From NCBI GenBank assembly GCA_964411985.1, contig CAYPNF010000004.1, positions 62,001 through 126,000 of the forward strand: 64,000 bases of DNA. Direction: 5' to 3'. Both the position numbers and the translations under genes were made by a program. The notes under the pieces are model-generated. The model was not told where the DNA came from and searched no databases. It saw only the letters and a program-made list of their open reading frames with translations. Every line of letters begins with the position of its first letter. Position 1 is the stretch's first letter. This document shows positions 41,097 through 50,710 of the stretch, piece by piece. The stretch comes from CAYPNF01 sp964411985 (GTDB lineage: Bacteria; Verrucomicrobiota; Verrucomicrobiia; Limisphaerales; J093).

Positions 41097-42281
41097 ATGG
41101 CAGCCACGACTCCCTCTCAACGGATCCTCTCCTTGGACATCTTCCGCGGAATGGTCATTGCCTTCATGATCATTGTGAACACTCCTGGCAACGGGGAGCT
41201 TGCCTGGGGACCCCTGCAGCACGCCTCCTGGCATGGCTTCACCCCGACCGATCTGGTGTTTCCCTCCTTCCTGTTTGCCATCGGCGTGTCCGCTTGGTTC
41301 TCGTTGAAGAAGTACGAACACCAGGCCAATCGCGATGCACTGGTGAAGATTTGGCGGCGGACGGCGATTCTGTACCTCATCGGGCTTCTGATGTGGCATG
41401 TGCCCAACCTGCTCGTCTCACTCTTTACCGGCAAGGTGGGCAGCTTCTTCACCGACTTGTTTGCGAACATCCGGATCCTGGGAGTTCTCCAGCGCCTTGC
41501 TCTGTGCTATGGCATCGGTTCCACCCTGGCTCTTTGCCTTTCACGCAAGCAGTTGATCGGCGTCGGTGCCTTTCTGCTCTTAGGCTATTGGGCTCTGATG
41601 CGGATGTTTGGACAAGGGACGGATCCTTACTCCCTCCAGACCAACGCCGCGTTGCGCCTCGACCTGTGGCTGATGGGGCCTAATCACCTCTACCACGGCG
41701 AGCACGTGGATGGGAAGCCCTACGCCTTCGACCCGGAAGGGGCCCTCAGCACGCTGCCTGCGATTGTCACTTTCATCATCGGGTATCTGACCGGTCAGTT
41801 CGTCGACCGTACGCCTGACCGCCGACACGCGCTGAGCGAAATGTTTCCCACGGCCTTCTTGCTAATCGCCGGTGGCTTTCTGTGGAGTTATTGGCTCGGT
41901 TTTCCCATCAACAAGAAGCTCTGGACTAGCTCCTACACCTTGTATGTGGGCGGGCTATCGCTGTTGATCCTCTCCCTGGTCTTTTGGCTGGTGGAGGTCA
42001 AAGGCCAAGCCCGGTGTTTCTCCTTCTTCAACGTCTTTGGACGCAGCCCGCTCCTCGCTTACATCACTTCCGAGATGCTGGTAGTCGTCTTCTTTACCAT
42101 CAAGTGGACAGGCTCCAATGGAGGGGCACAGAATGGATATTCGTGGCTCTACCAGCATACCGCCGTGCCCTTGGCGGGCGACAACGGTCTGGGATCCTTT
42201 GTCTTTGCGGTAGGCTTCATGCTGCTGAACTGGGTGATCGCCTGGGGTTTCTACAAACGCGGTTTGATCATCAAGATCTAG
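41097..42281 (+). CDS. Multipass membrane acyltransferase, HGSNAT/DUF5009-like
   Basis: A 394-residue protein with about ten membrane helices. The N-terminus SQRILSLDIFRGMVIAFMII and then HASWHGFTPTDLVFPSFLF are the hallmark of the bacterial heparan-alpha-glucosaminide N-acetyltransferase-like family (DUF5009/DUF1624): R-x-x-S-x-D-x-x-R-G at the first helix and the histidine in the W-H-G-x-T-x-x-D-L-V-F-P motif. FNVFGRSPLLAYITSEMLVV and NWVIAWGFYKRGLIIKI close the protein. Members are thought to move acetyl groups across the membrane onto sugars. Bacterial specificity is unknown. It stands alone; the next gene is a glycosidase-like protein 338 bases downstream. Confidence 0.88.
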   Translation: MAATTPSQRILSLDIFRGMVIAFMIIVNTPGNGELAWGPLQHASWHGFTPTDLVFPSFLFAIGVSAWFSLKKYEHQANRDALVKIWRRTAILYLIGLLMWHVPNLLVSLFTGKVGSFFTDLFANIRILGVLQRLALCYGIGSTLALCLSRKQLIGVGAFLLLGYWALMRMFGQGTDPYSLQTNAALRLDLWLMGPNHLYHGEHVDGKPYAFDPEGALSTLPAIVTFIIGYLTGQFVDRTPDRRHALSEMFPTAFLLIAGGFLWSYWLGFPINKKLWTSSYTLYVGGLSLLILSLVFWLVEVKGQARCFSFFNVFGRSPLLAYITSEMLVVVFFTIKWTGSNGGAQNGYSWLYQHTAVPLAGDNGLGSFVFAVGFMLLNWVIAWGFYKRGLIIKI

Positions 42282-42619
42282 CGTTTTTATAATGGCCCCC
42301 GAAGAATGGACCAGATGTTAAGTTAGATTTGTGAGTGTTGCCCGGCTAATTTGCCTATTGGTGACGTTCATGAACACGAGACACATCCCTCTTCTCGCCC
42401 TTTCCTTTTTGGCGAGCGACTCCCGGCTGATGACCAGCAGCCATCGAGAGCAATGGGGATATCAGTTCAAGATCGCTGGGTTGCGGTCACGCCGCGCAAA
42501 TTCCACAGCGCGATCAACAATCCGCTCAAGGCCCATCCACAAAACGGCCGCTATCTTGCCGCGCCGGACGGCTGAGCGTTGCTCCTTGCCATTTCGCATA
42601 CGTGGTTCATCCTAACTCC
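42282..42619. other. Intergenic stretch with a possible decayed glycosidase start
   Basis: A plus-strand signal-peptide-like frame (MNTRHIPLLALSFLAS from about 42370) breaks off and, one frame over, VTPRKFHSAINNPLKAHPQN appears before a stop near 42575. The V-T-P-R-x-F-x-x-A-I-N-N-P-L-K pattern resembles the beginning of secreted glycosidases of planctomycetes and verrucomicrobia (usually followed by GFR). This suggests the frameshifted first part of a lost gene. Identification is tentative. Confidence 0.3.
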
Positions 42620-45600
42620 ATGATGCTCCGCATCTGCTTCCTTCTCTTGGCTCTCGCCTCGACGGGAGTCGCCGCCGATTTGAATTGGAACTTCGGGCAG
42701 CCGCCCGGCCCAGGCGACTGGCGTTCGCTTCATGGGAATCCGGTGCAAATCGTGTCTTCGGCCCCGCCTCACGCCAAGCCGGTACTTGCGCTGGGCGCTG
42801 ATCAGTCGATGGGCATCCGGGTGCCCATACCGGTCGGCGTGCATGAGTTGATTGTGCAGGCGCGCGGTACCGGAGTGCTGACGCTCTCCGCCGCGGGGAC
42901 CGGCTTCGAGGCCACCCGGAGTCTGCGCCTGCAATCCGGGGACTTTGGCCGCTACGGCCTGTTGTTCGAGACCCAAGTCGCCAGCGATGTCGAACTTCGT
43001 CTCGGTGTGCGCGAGGGGGACGGACAGATCGACTGCGCTTCGCTGTCAGGCGCCGATACAGCGCAGTTGGAACGTTGGCGTACCGCGCAGGAGAGCTGGC
43101 GGCGATTCGGCTATTTCGGTGTCGATCCCCAGCGTCCCGCCCCAGGTCGCCAGGCCCAAGCGCCCGTAGCGATCACGCCGGAGAACCTCAAGCGGTGGGC
43201 CATCCGCGAGCGTTTGGTGCTGCTGGACCCCGACTACGACGAACACTGGGTGCAGGACGCCCCGGCCATCGCCGGGTGGTTCGGCGCCCGCGGCTTTCGC
43301 GCCGCCACCGCCACCGACCTAGCGGCGTGGCTGGATGCGCGTGTGGCGGCCGACGATGCCGTCGGCACCAGCGTGCTGCTCGCTTACGGCAGCGTACCGG
43401 ACATCCTCTTCCAGCGCCCCTTCGCCCAGTCGCGTCTCGGGCGCTATCTGGCCGCCGGAGGCCGTGTGGTCGCTGCCGGCAACGCCCCGTTTTGGAACGC
43501 CCAGGGGGTCAACGGACCTATTTACGAGTTCGGCGAGGAACCCCGTGCGCAATGGCTCGGCTTGGCCAGTGACCGCACCAACTTCTACGGCATGAACGGC
43601 GCCGTGCTCGCACCCGCCGGCATCGCCTGGGGCCTGGAGCCGGGCCTGGGCCTCTCTCGCCCAGTGCTCGACGCCGGCATTTCCGCCGCCTTCGTCAGTG
43701 ACTCCACCGGACGCCACGTCGGCGTTGGACTGGTCAATTTGCGAAGCGACGCCCCGTTGTCGGGCTTGATTTTCGTGCCCGACATGATCCTGCCCGGCGG
43801 CCAACTCGAGGCGCATCTACGCAACCTCTATCGGCTCGCTTCCTACGGCGGCACTCCGGTCCAGATTCCGGACGGTCCGCCACCCGCCTTTGCAGGCGCC
43901 ACGACCCACGACCACCTCCTGCTCGGCAACGCCGACCGGCGCACCGTCTGGCTGCGGCGTGAACGACTCCAGCCCATCCTGCGCGCCGCCGCGCCGGTCG
44001 CCGGGTCTGCCATCCTGCGCCTCTCGGACGCGCGCGGCAGGATGGTCGTTCAGTCCTCGACGGCCGTCTCCGTCGCCGCCGGCACAGCTGCGCTGAGCGA
44101 CATCGACTTGTCCCCGCTGGCGGTTGGCGAATATCGGCTCGACCTCGCCGTTGACGGGACCCGGCCGCTACGCCTGTCCCGCAGCCTCCGGATCGCACCC
44201 GAGCCGGACACCGCCGGCACGCACGTCGGTCTGTGGCTGAGCGCGACGTCGCCTCGCCCCAAACGCACTCACGACCAGCTCCGCTGGCTGGCCGAGCGCA
44301 ACCTCGAACCGCTGTTGTGCGACGACAATGATGTCTTCCGTGACCTTGCCCTTGATTATGGCCTGCCTTGGTCGGTCCGCCGCCATGTCCACAGCGAGCC
44401 TCCCGGCCTCGACATCTGGCGACGGACGGCCAACGGCGAGGTCGCCCGCGTGCTCGCCCTCGACAACCAACGTGTCGCGAAGGGTTACGCCGAACCTCGC
44501 CGGCGCGCCTACGAAGCTGAGCGCTTCGCGCAGCTGGTGCAAAATGACGCCCCCTTTCCGTCTTGGAACGGACGCATCGTTACCGGCGACGACTGGTCTC
44601 AGTGGTTCGGCCCCGACTACCACCAGGCTGCGAAGGAGGGCTTCCAAGCCCGGTACGCCTTCCCCCTGCCCGCACCTCCCGGCATGGAGGACAGCGACGA
44701 CATCGCCAAGGTCGCACCGCCGCCGCCCGGCTTGGTCGCCGACGACCATCCCTGGCTGCTGGCGAACCGCTTCTGGAGCGAAGAGGTGCTGGGCGACATG
44801 GCCCGCCGCCTCACTGCCGCCGCACGCGCTGTGCGCAGCAACGCCACCGTAGGTCAGATCAGTGGCGCAATGCAGATACCCGCCATCCTCATCACCTCGG
44901 CCATGTACCCATCCTTCAACAACGGACCCCGCGGTTTCTCGCTGAACAGCTTCTACTATTACAACACCCTCTGGCAGCCGCCCCTTGCTCACTACTACTA
45001 CCAGGACGTGGCGCGCATGGGAGCGCGTAACCAGGAGCAATACGTCATGGTCGATTGTGCCTACGAAGGTCGCGATACTGCGGCCCTCTACACGCACTTC
45101 GGCTGGCTTTGCCTCTCTGGCGGCGTCACCGGCATCCAATACTTCCGACGGGAAGAAATGACCCCCGGCGGCGAAGAGGGCATGCGCCTCATGGGCGGCG
45201 TCTCGCGCCGCCACGGGCACCTGATCTCCGCCCTGCGCCCGGAACGCGCCCAGGTCGCCATGCTGGTCCCGTTCGAGCAGTTGGTGTTTCACCCCGTCGA
45301 CAGCCACGAATTGGCCTACTGTTATCTCGACCTCCTCCGCGCCGGCATCGACGTCGAAACCCTCAGTCCTGAGGAACCAGCCTTCGCCGCACTTGAGGCC
45401 TACGGTGCGGTCGTCCTGCCGCGCCTGTCCTGGCTCAAGCAGGGAACCGCCGCTCGACTGGAAGCCTACCTCGCCGGCGGCGGTACGGTGGTCTGCGACG
45501 CGGTGACCGCGCGCCACCTATCGTTGAACCGCGCGCACCTCCTCGACGTCGAACTCGGGCAAGGCGGTCCGGACGGCTACGGCGACGCCCTCCGCCAAGA

Positions 45601-46303
45601 CCGTATCCGCGAGGCCTTCGCCCGCTGGCTCAAACCGCCCGTCACCACCTCCACCCCTGATCTAATCGTTCGCCGTGTCGCCGGCGCCGGCGGTCAAGCC
45701 CTCTGGGTCACCCACACCCTGAATCAGACCGCCTGGCGCGCCGCACGCGCCAACGGCTCCAGCGACCGGTTCCACAAGGGGCTCGCCGCCGACGCCGGTT
45801 TCGGCACCCGCGTGGTCGCGGCAAGCCTGGAACGTGAAGATGACGGCAGTGTGCCCATCGACGTGCTCGGCGGGGGCGTGCTGCCGGTCGAACGCAGCCA
45901 GGGTCGCATGCGTTTCACCTTGCCGGTGCCGACATGGCAGTCGCGCCTGGTATTGCTCGCCCCAGCCGAGCCCAAAGCGCTGCAAATCGAAGTCCGGCCC
46001 CAAGGCCAGCCGTCGCAAGCTGCCTCCGGAAAGGTGCGTTGGGTCGATGCCGCGGGCCGTGTCGTGGCCGCACCGTTCGCCCTGCAACTCGAAGTTGCCG
46101 GACCCGATGGCTCCGTCCACCGCGGCCTGTCGAGACGCCTGCTTGCCCGCGAAGGGATCGCCGAGTTCCCTCTGCCCTTCGCCACCAACGATCCCCCCGG
46201 CACCTACACCGTGCGCGCCACCGATACCGCCCTCGGCTTCCAGGCGTCCGCGAACATCGCTACGGGAAGCCCCGGCCGGACACCGCCTCCGAAGTTGCAT
46301 TGA
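42620..46303 (+). CDS. Large secreted glycoside-hydrolase-like protein (GH42/trimerisation-domain type)
   Basis: A 1227-residue protein from the ATG at 42620; MMLRICFLLLALASTGVAAD is a signal peptide. Residues about 200-440 look like a glutamine-amidotransferase-like/ThuA-type domain (AGWFGARGFRAATATDLAAW). From about 540 the sequence HVGLWLSATSPRPKRTHDQL, then MVDCAYEGRDTAALYTHFGW and YLDLLRAGIDVETLSPEEPA with VVLPRLSWLKQGTAARLEAY resembles GH42-like barrels with a beta-galactosidase trimerisation domain. I cannot name catalytic residues with confidence. Codons are strongly C-ended (GCC, CGC, CTC) unlike the G-ended neighbours, giving higher GC and long antisense frames; recent transfer is likely. 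Confidence 0.7.
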   Translation: MMLRICFLLLALASTGVAADLNWNFGQPPGPGDWRSLHGNPVQIVSSAPPHAKPVLALGADQSMGIRVPIPVGVHELIVQARGTGVLTLSAAGTGFEATRSLRLQSGDFGRYGLLFETQVASDVELRLGVREGDGQIDCASLSGADTAQLERWRTAQESWRRFGYFGVDPQRPAPGRQAQAPVAITPENLKRWAIRERLVLLDPDYDEHWVQDAPAIAGWFGARGFRAATATDLAAWLDARVAADDAVGTSVLLAYGSVPDILFQRPFAQSRLGRYLAAGGRVVAAGNAPFWNAQGVNGPIYEFGEEPRAQWLGLASDRTNFYGMNGAVLAPAGIAWGLEPGLGLSRPVLDAGISAAFVSDSTGRHVGVGLVNLRSDAPLSGLIFVPDMILPGGQLEAHLRNLYRLASYGGTPVQIPDGPPPAFAGATTHDHLLLGNADRRTVWLRRERLQPILRAAAPVAGSAILRLSDARGRMVVQSSTAVSVAAGTAALSDIDLSPLAVGEYRLDLAVDGTRPLRLSRSLRIAPEPDTAGTHVGLWLSATSPRPKRTHDQLRWLAERNLEPLLCDDNDVFRDLALDYGLPWSVRRHVHSEPPGLDIWRRTANGEVARVLALDNQRVAKGYAEPRRRAYEAERFAQLVQNDAPFPSWNGRIVTGDDWSQWFGPDYHQAAKEGFQARYAFPLPAPPGMEDSDDIAKVAPPPPGLVADDHPWLLANRFWSEEVLGDMARRLTAAARAVRSNATVGQISGAMQIPAILITSAMYPSFNNGPRGFSLNSFYYYNTLWQPPLAHYYYQDVARMGARNQEQYVMVDCAYEGRDTAALYTHFGWLCLSGGVTGIQYFRREEMTPGGEEGMRLMGGVSRRHGHLISALRPERAQVAMLVPFEQLVFHPVDSHELAYCYLDLLRAGIDVETLSPEEPAFAALEAYGAVVLPRLSWLKQGTAARLEAYLAGGGTVVCDAVTARHLSLNRAHLLDVELGQGGPDGYGDALRQDRIREAFARWLKPPVTTSTPDLIVRRVAGAGGQALWVTHTLNQTAWRAARANGSSDRFHKGLAADAGFGTRVVAASLEREDDGSVPIDVLGGGVLPVERSQGRMRFTLPVPTWQSRLVLLAPAEPKALQIEVRPQGQPSQAASGKVRWVDAAGRVVAAPFALQLEVAGPDGSVHRGLSRRLLAREGIAEFPLPFATNDPPGTYTVRATDTALGFQASANIATGSPGRTPPPKLH

Positions 46304-46498
46304 AGCTGGCGAAAACCCAACCCGCCCTGCGTAATGGCCTAGTCAGGGAGGCTTATCGGTTCGGGCGTGGGTGACACAAGCGCTTGCATGCGTATTGTGA
46401 GATGGGACCCCACTCTGCGGTTCCACCGCCCGAAGTCCAAGGGACAAGGTGGGTTCGGAGACCCCGGCCCTACCTCGGGAGGTTCCAGTGAGCTGACC

Positions 46499-49400
46499 CT
46501 ACGAAGCCTTTTTCTGGAAGACGATGGTTTGTTCCAGCGGTGCCAAGGCTTTCACCATGCTTTCGCGGAATGTGCCGTACTCCGCTGCACCGTGCTTTCC
46601 AGCTCGGCGGCGCAGAGAGTATTGGATCTTGATCCTGGAGGCTTCCGCTTGGGCGCTGCTCTGACTGGATGCAAAACTCGATTTCCCGCTTTGTTGAAAG
46701 GACTCCGGCGCTGGTTCCGCGAATCCCTCAGGGGTATTCAAGGTGATGGAAGTCTTCACATTCAGGGGGAGTTTTACCTCGAACGGAGTTGTTCGTCGTT
46801 CCACCGGTTCGGCAGACGCATACAACTGTTCCCACACAGCCGGGAGCTTGCCCGTTAGTTGCGCGCCCGAAAGATGGAACTGGCCCCTCAGCCTGTAGCC
46901 CATCGTGAAGACCAGAGGCGACTGCGTATCCTCCAAGTGTTGCACGTTGAAATGGACGAGTTCCGCTGATTTGCGGCTCAGACTGGCCTCAACGTAGGTG
47001 CGCCGAGCCGTGGGCTGAAGGCCCAGCAAATAGGAGCGCATCGCGCTTCCATTCCATCCGTGCAGGCTCAGGACCTCATGCACCACCACGTCGGTTCCAT
47101 TGGTAATCCGCACCTCGCGCTGCGACTCCAGCAGGCTGCCCTCGTCAGGGAACTCCGGGATTGCCTGAAACCGAGGCTGATCTGGATCGAGAATCAAGGC
47201 TTCGGTCCCCACCAAGCCAGGCGACACCGCCTGTGCAAGATCCGAACCCTTGTCGGTACAGTCGATGAAGAAACCGTTTCGAAAACCGGGAAGGTAGACC
47301 ACCATATGATCGAACTGGTCCAGCGAAGCCAAGTCTTTCTGCACCTTGCCCTGAGTCTTGACCAAAGCCAGGCGAGACGGAATGGAGGAGGCTTCCAGCA
47401 TTTGCTGAAGCATCAGCGCATGGTCCTTGCAGTCGCCATACCGATTGCGAGCGGTTTCGGAAGTCCCCAACGGGATGCGTGCCCGACGTCCAAACTCCAC
47501 GGCCTTGTAGGTGTAATTGGTTTGCACATGTCGCGCCAGCGAGAGGATCTTCTCAGCCTCGCCTTTAGCTCCTTGACTCAATTCCGCCGCCAGGCCCCGC
47601 AGGGAGGCGTCCAGCTGCATTCGATCCTTCACTTCCGCAAGATACCGTTTCACCTCGGTCTCCCAAGTAGCTGAACCGTCCCCAAGACAAAGGGCCGGCG
47701 TCCAATCCGCCGGTTCTTGTCCGAGAGGTTCCCAACGGTACACCTCGGGACGTTCGCTCACCCAGGCGAGCGCACCGTCCACAGTCGTGCCTTCCCGTGC
47801 TGCCGGGCCATACAATCCAAGCCCGTTGGTCTCACCGCGAATAACCAGGATATTCTGGAGCTTCGGGAAGAACTCCGCGCTGGCATGGGTGGTAAAGGGA
47901 AACCGCTCGGGCGGCACCAAGTCCTTGCGGCTTACCGTAAGCTCGAAAGTGCCTCCCGGGCGCAGACCGCTGATGGGGACGTTTAGAATCTTCTTGTGAC
48001 TTGCCTGTCTCTCTGGGGAAGCGTCCAGAATGTAATAGTCTGCCACGTTTCCTGTCGTAACGACCTTCCCTTCCGGATCCCGGACGCGGAGTTCGTTCAC
48101 GAACATGCCTTCATTCAAAGGGTCAAAAGTGAATTGCATCGTGCTAAACGCAGCGACGCCACTGGAATCGAGCACTTTGACCACGCAGTAGTCCGTTCGT
48201 TTGAACTCCTTCTTCTTGGCAAAGGAAATGGCGGTCACGCTCTTCACGTAGTAGGCGCCGTAGTCCTTCACGTACGAAGCAGGCGGTTCGCTGGAGCGCG
48301 ATGCCAGAAGTTTCTCTGGGATCGCGACCGCTTCTATGGGCTCCTTGAGCGCGGTATTGCTGCCTTCGCCGAGTATTCCCGAAACCAGGTCGAGGTAGCT
48401 CTTGATCTCGGCACTATTCGGGGCTTTCTTCAAGGCCGCCTCAAAGGTGGATTTGGCCTCTCGATAGCGTTTCAGGCCCAGTTCGCTGCAACCTCTCGAA
48501 TGCAGGACCTCGGCTGTTTCGCCTTGGTTCCCGATCAGTTTCTGGCACACTTCCAAGGCTTCCGCATAAGACCCTTTTTGCCGGTAAGCATCAGCCAGGC
48601 AGAGGGCCAATTCCGCGTTGTATGGGTACTTGGCAATCTGCGTTCTTAGCAGCTCGATGGCTTTGGCAAAATCCCCTTTCTGTTTCCGCAGCCGAGCTTC
48701 CAGAAGCCGCATTGTGGCCGAGTCGTTTGACTTGAGATACCGCTCCACAGCCCCCAGTGCGACCTCCAGTTGTCGCGTCTGTGACAACAACGAGACATAC
48801 TCCACAAACGCATTGTCGTCCCGATAACCCTCCGCAAACAAGGCGCTGAAGTTCGCCAAAGCCTGGTCCACATTTTCCAGCCGCAACTGCAGGGAAGCTT
48901 GTGCGGCCCGGGCCGGCTGGCTCTCAGCCAAGATCCGCGGGTGTTTCTCCAGACGATCCAGCGCCTCCCGGTCCATGCCGGCGTTTCTGAGTGCGTTGGC
49001 GACGTTGAGCAGGAATACGTTGTTCTTGGGGTCAAAAGCGAAGGCTTTCTGGAACCAATCGGCACTGTTTTCAAACTGCCGAGCGTTGTAGTAAAAGAGA
49101 CCAATCCCATTGAACACCAAGCCATGGCGATGCTTGTCCTGGTCGTTGAAACGAGCTTCCAGTTCAGGCGGCACGTTTGTGGGGGTATGAAACACGACTT
49201 GGTTGAGCGCTCGATCGAGCTTTCGGACATTGTCCCTTACGGAATCCTTCGCCGTGTAGGCTCCCAGCAGGTAGGCCCAATTCTCGTTCCGGAGAATCTC
49301 CAAATGATAGTCGTAGCGATCGCCGTCCCCGGAGGCCTCCACGCGAAGGTGCACGCCGGACAACCCTCTGTGGGTGGTGGCCTTTTCATTTCGGATGTCC

Positions 49401-50617
49401 GCCCCAGGACCAGCGAAGCCAAGGACCTGAATCATCGCATGTTTCAAAGACTCCTCAGGAGGGTTTTGGCCCAAGAGGCAGACTGGAATTACAAACAACC
49501 CGAGAGACTCCTGGTCATTCCAGCCTGTATACTCGGCGATAGGCAGGTTTTTCGCCATAGCCGTCGAAGAACGCCATTTACGATCCGGGTCGCGGACCGA
49601 GTATCCGTACAGTTTCGATTGAAAGGCACCAGCTTCGTCCGCTACAAGCACCCCCCAACCCTGGGGATGAACCGGACTGAAGGTGGAGAATAGCTCCTCA
49701 CTCTTGGAGCGCACTAAGGCGCTTTCGGCCAGTTTGCCAAAGGCCATCAGTTGGTAAACATAACCATTCGTCTCACAGATCCAGTGACGGTGGAGAAGCC
49801 GGTTTTTCGGAAGTCTCGCGTCGCTCTCGATGAAGATACCGTTCAAACCGCGCCGATGCTCGGGTTCCTGTTTCAACACCTCTACATAATCTGAAGAATC
49901 ACGCAGCTGGGCCTTGGCCAACTCCACCAGGTTCCCCACCGAATTGGTCGACCCTTTCTCGGCGAGAATCTTGCACACCACGCTCTCGTTTGGGAGAGTG
50001 AAGAGGATAACCACGTTTGTATCATTATCCTCAGACTGCACCTGCACCCACGGTGGGCCTGGTGCCCGGATCTTGAAATTCAAGTCCTCGAAGGTCAGCC
50101 ATTGTCCGGGCTTGGGTTGGCCCGCTGAGCTATCAAAGTAGGCACGACGATCTCGGCTGGGCTTACTGAGTTGCTGGAAGAGTAGCTGGGCCAAAATCAA
50201 AGAGAGCAAGGACAACGTCCAGATAGCCTGTGCGCGTCCTTGAGCATAAACCTCCTTCTTCCTGCTGTACTCAATCAGTCCTAGGATCGCCAGGATGCCG
50301 GAGGTGACCATTCCAGCGAGTATCGCAAGCGCAACGAGGCCGATCCAGCCTGGGTACTCATGACGCAACCGTAGAATGATTGTGAGCACAACCGAGAGGA
50401 TCACACAAATAAGCAGGATGCCGAGGGAAAGCGCGCACTTCGTGTTCGTAGTTGGCCGGCGTGCGATGATGAAGGACCGAAGCGCAGGATACCCGAACAA
50501 CAGAAGTATAATGAGAAAGCCTACAAACTCACCAGCTCGCCTGGCCTCCTCGTGTTGCGTTGCCGCAAGGCATAACAAAGTCCCCATCGCGATCATCGAT
50601 TTCGGCACATGAGACAC
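46499..50617 (-). CDS. Giant membrane-anchored TPR / DUF3857 / transglutaminase-like protein
   Basis: A 1372-residue protein. Four N-terminal membrane helices (GFLIILLLFGYPALRSFII; LGILLICVILSVVLTIILRL; IGLVALAILAGMVTSGILAI; AIWTLSLLSLILAQLLF) are followed by a soluble part of about 1200 residues: a beta-rich region, TPR units (IGLFYYNARQFENSADWFQK; LALCLADAYRQKGSYAEALE), DUF3857 (about 770-930) and a transglutaminase-like core. Cys1063 in NRYGDCKDHALML, the histidine in FDHMVVYLPG and the aspartate in FFIDCTDKG form the expected catalytic triad. TPR plus DUF3857 plus transglutaminase is typical of Bacteroidetes and Verrucomicrobia exported proteins; the added four-helix anchor is unusual. 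Activity (protease, amidase or cross-linking) is unknown. Confidence 0.85.
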   Translation of the reverse strand: MSHVPKSMIAMGTLLCLAATQHEEARRAGEFVGFLIILLLFGYPALRSFIIARRPTTNTKCALSLGILLICVILSVVLTIILRLRHEYPGWIGLVALAILAGMVTSGILAILGLIEYSRKKEVYAQGRAQAIWTLSLLSLILAQLLFQQLSKPSRDRRAYFDSSAGQPKPGQWLTFEDLNFKIRAPGPPWVQVQSEDNDTNVVILFTLPNESVVCKILAEKGSTNSVGNLVELAKAQLRDSSDYVEVLKQEPEHRRGLNGIFIESDARLPKNRLLHRHWICETNGYVYQLMAFGKLAESALVRSKSEELFSTFSPVHPQGWGVLVADEAGAFQSKLYGYSVRDPDRKWRSSTAMAKNLPIAEYTGWNDQESLGLFVIPVCLLGQNPPEESLKHAMIQVLGFAGPGADIRNEKATTHRGLSGVHLRVEASGDGDRYDYHLEILRNENWAYLLGAYTAKDSVRDNVRKLDRALNQVVFHTPTNVPPELEARFNDQDKHRHGLVFNGIGLFYYNARQFENSADWFQKAFAFDPKNNVFLLNVANALRNAGMDREALDRLEKHPRILAESQPARAAQASLQLRLENVDQALANFSALFAEGYRDDNAFVEYVSLLSQTRQLEVALGAVERYLKSNDSATMRLLEARLRKQKGDFAKAIELLRTQIAKYPYNAELALCLADAYRQKGSYAEALEVCQKLIGNQGETAEVLHSRGCSELGLKRYREAKSTFEAALKKAPNSAEIKSYLDLVSGILGEGSNTALKEPIEAVAIPEKLLASRSSEPPASYVKDYGAYYVKSVTAISFAKKKEFKRTDYCVVKVLDSSGVAAFSTMQFTFDPLNEGMFVNELRVRDPEGKVVTTGNVADYYILDASPERQASHKKILNVPISGLRPGGTFELTVSRKDLVPPERFPFTTHASAEFFPKLQNILVIRGETNGLGLYGPAAREGTTVDGALAWVSERPEVYRWEPLGQEPADWTPALCLGDGSATWETEVKRYLAEVKDRMQLDASLRGLAAELSQGAKGEAEKILSLARHVQTNYTYKAVEFGRRARIPLGTSETARNRYGDCKDHALMLQQMLEASSIPSRLALVKTQGKVQKDLASLDQFDHMVVYLPGFRNGFFIDCTDKGSDLAQAVSPGLVGTEALILDPDQPRFQAIPEFPDEGSLLESQREVRITNGTDVVVHEVLSLHGWNGSAMRSYLLGLQPTARRTYVEASLSRKSAELVHFNVQHLEDTQSPLVFTMGYRLRGQFHLSGAQLTGKLPAVWEQLYASAEPVERRTTPFEVKLPLNVKTSITLNTPEGFAEPAPESFQQSGKSSFASSQSSAQAEASRIKIQYSLRRRAGKHGAAEYGTFRESMVKALAPLEQTIVFQKKAS

Positions 50618-50640
50618 ATTTCACCGACCCGCGTCACGCG

Positions 50641-50710
50641 AAAAACACGGCGCGTTTTAGTCCGCCACGTACCGCAGATTACTCAATCTGCCGTTTCGCA
50701 GGTTTGCCTA
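50641..50710. repeat. Decayed four-hairpin repeat (copy C) at the end of the large operon
   Basis: GCAGATTACTCAATCTGC (50674-50691) is a 7-bp stem with a 4-base loop, followed by the 6-base spacer CGTTTC and GCAGGTT-TGCC, whose second arm has been lost. Stem length, loop length and spacer match the intact copies at 19477 and 29693, though the stem sequence differs. Nearby, AAAAC and GTTTT words at 50641-50657 can pair. On the minus strand these hairpins follow the last gene of the eleven-gene operon and may end its transcript before the transglutaminase gene. Confidence 0.6.

Noticed and set aside
44168..45517. A 449-codon open frame on the minus strand inside the glycosidase-like gene
   Set aside because: It mirrors the strongly C-ended codons of the plus-strand gene, has no recognisable domain and lies entirely inside a long gene with signal peptide and conserved blocks.
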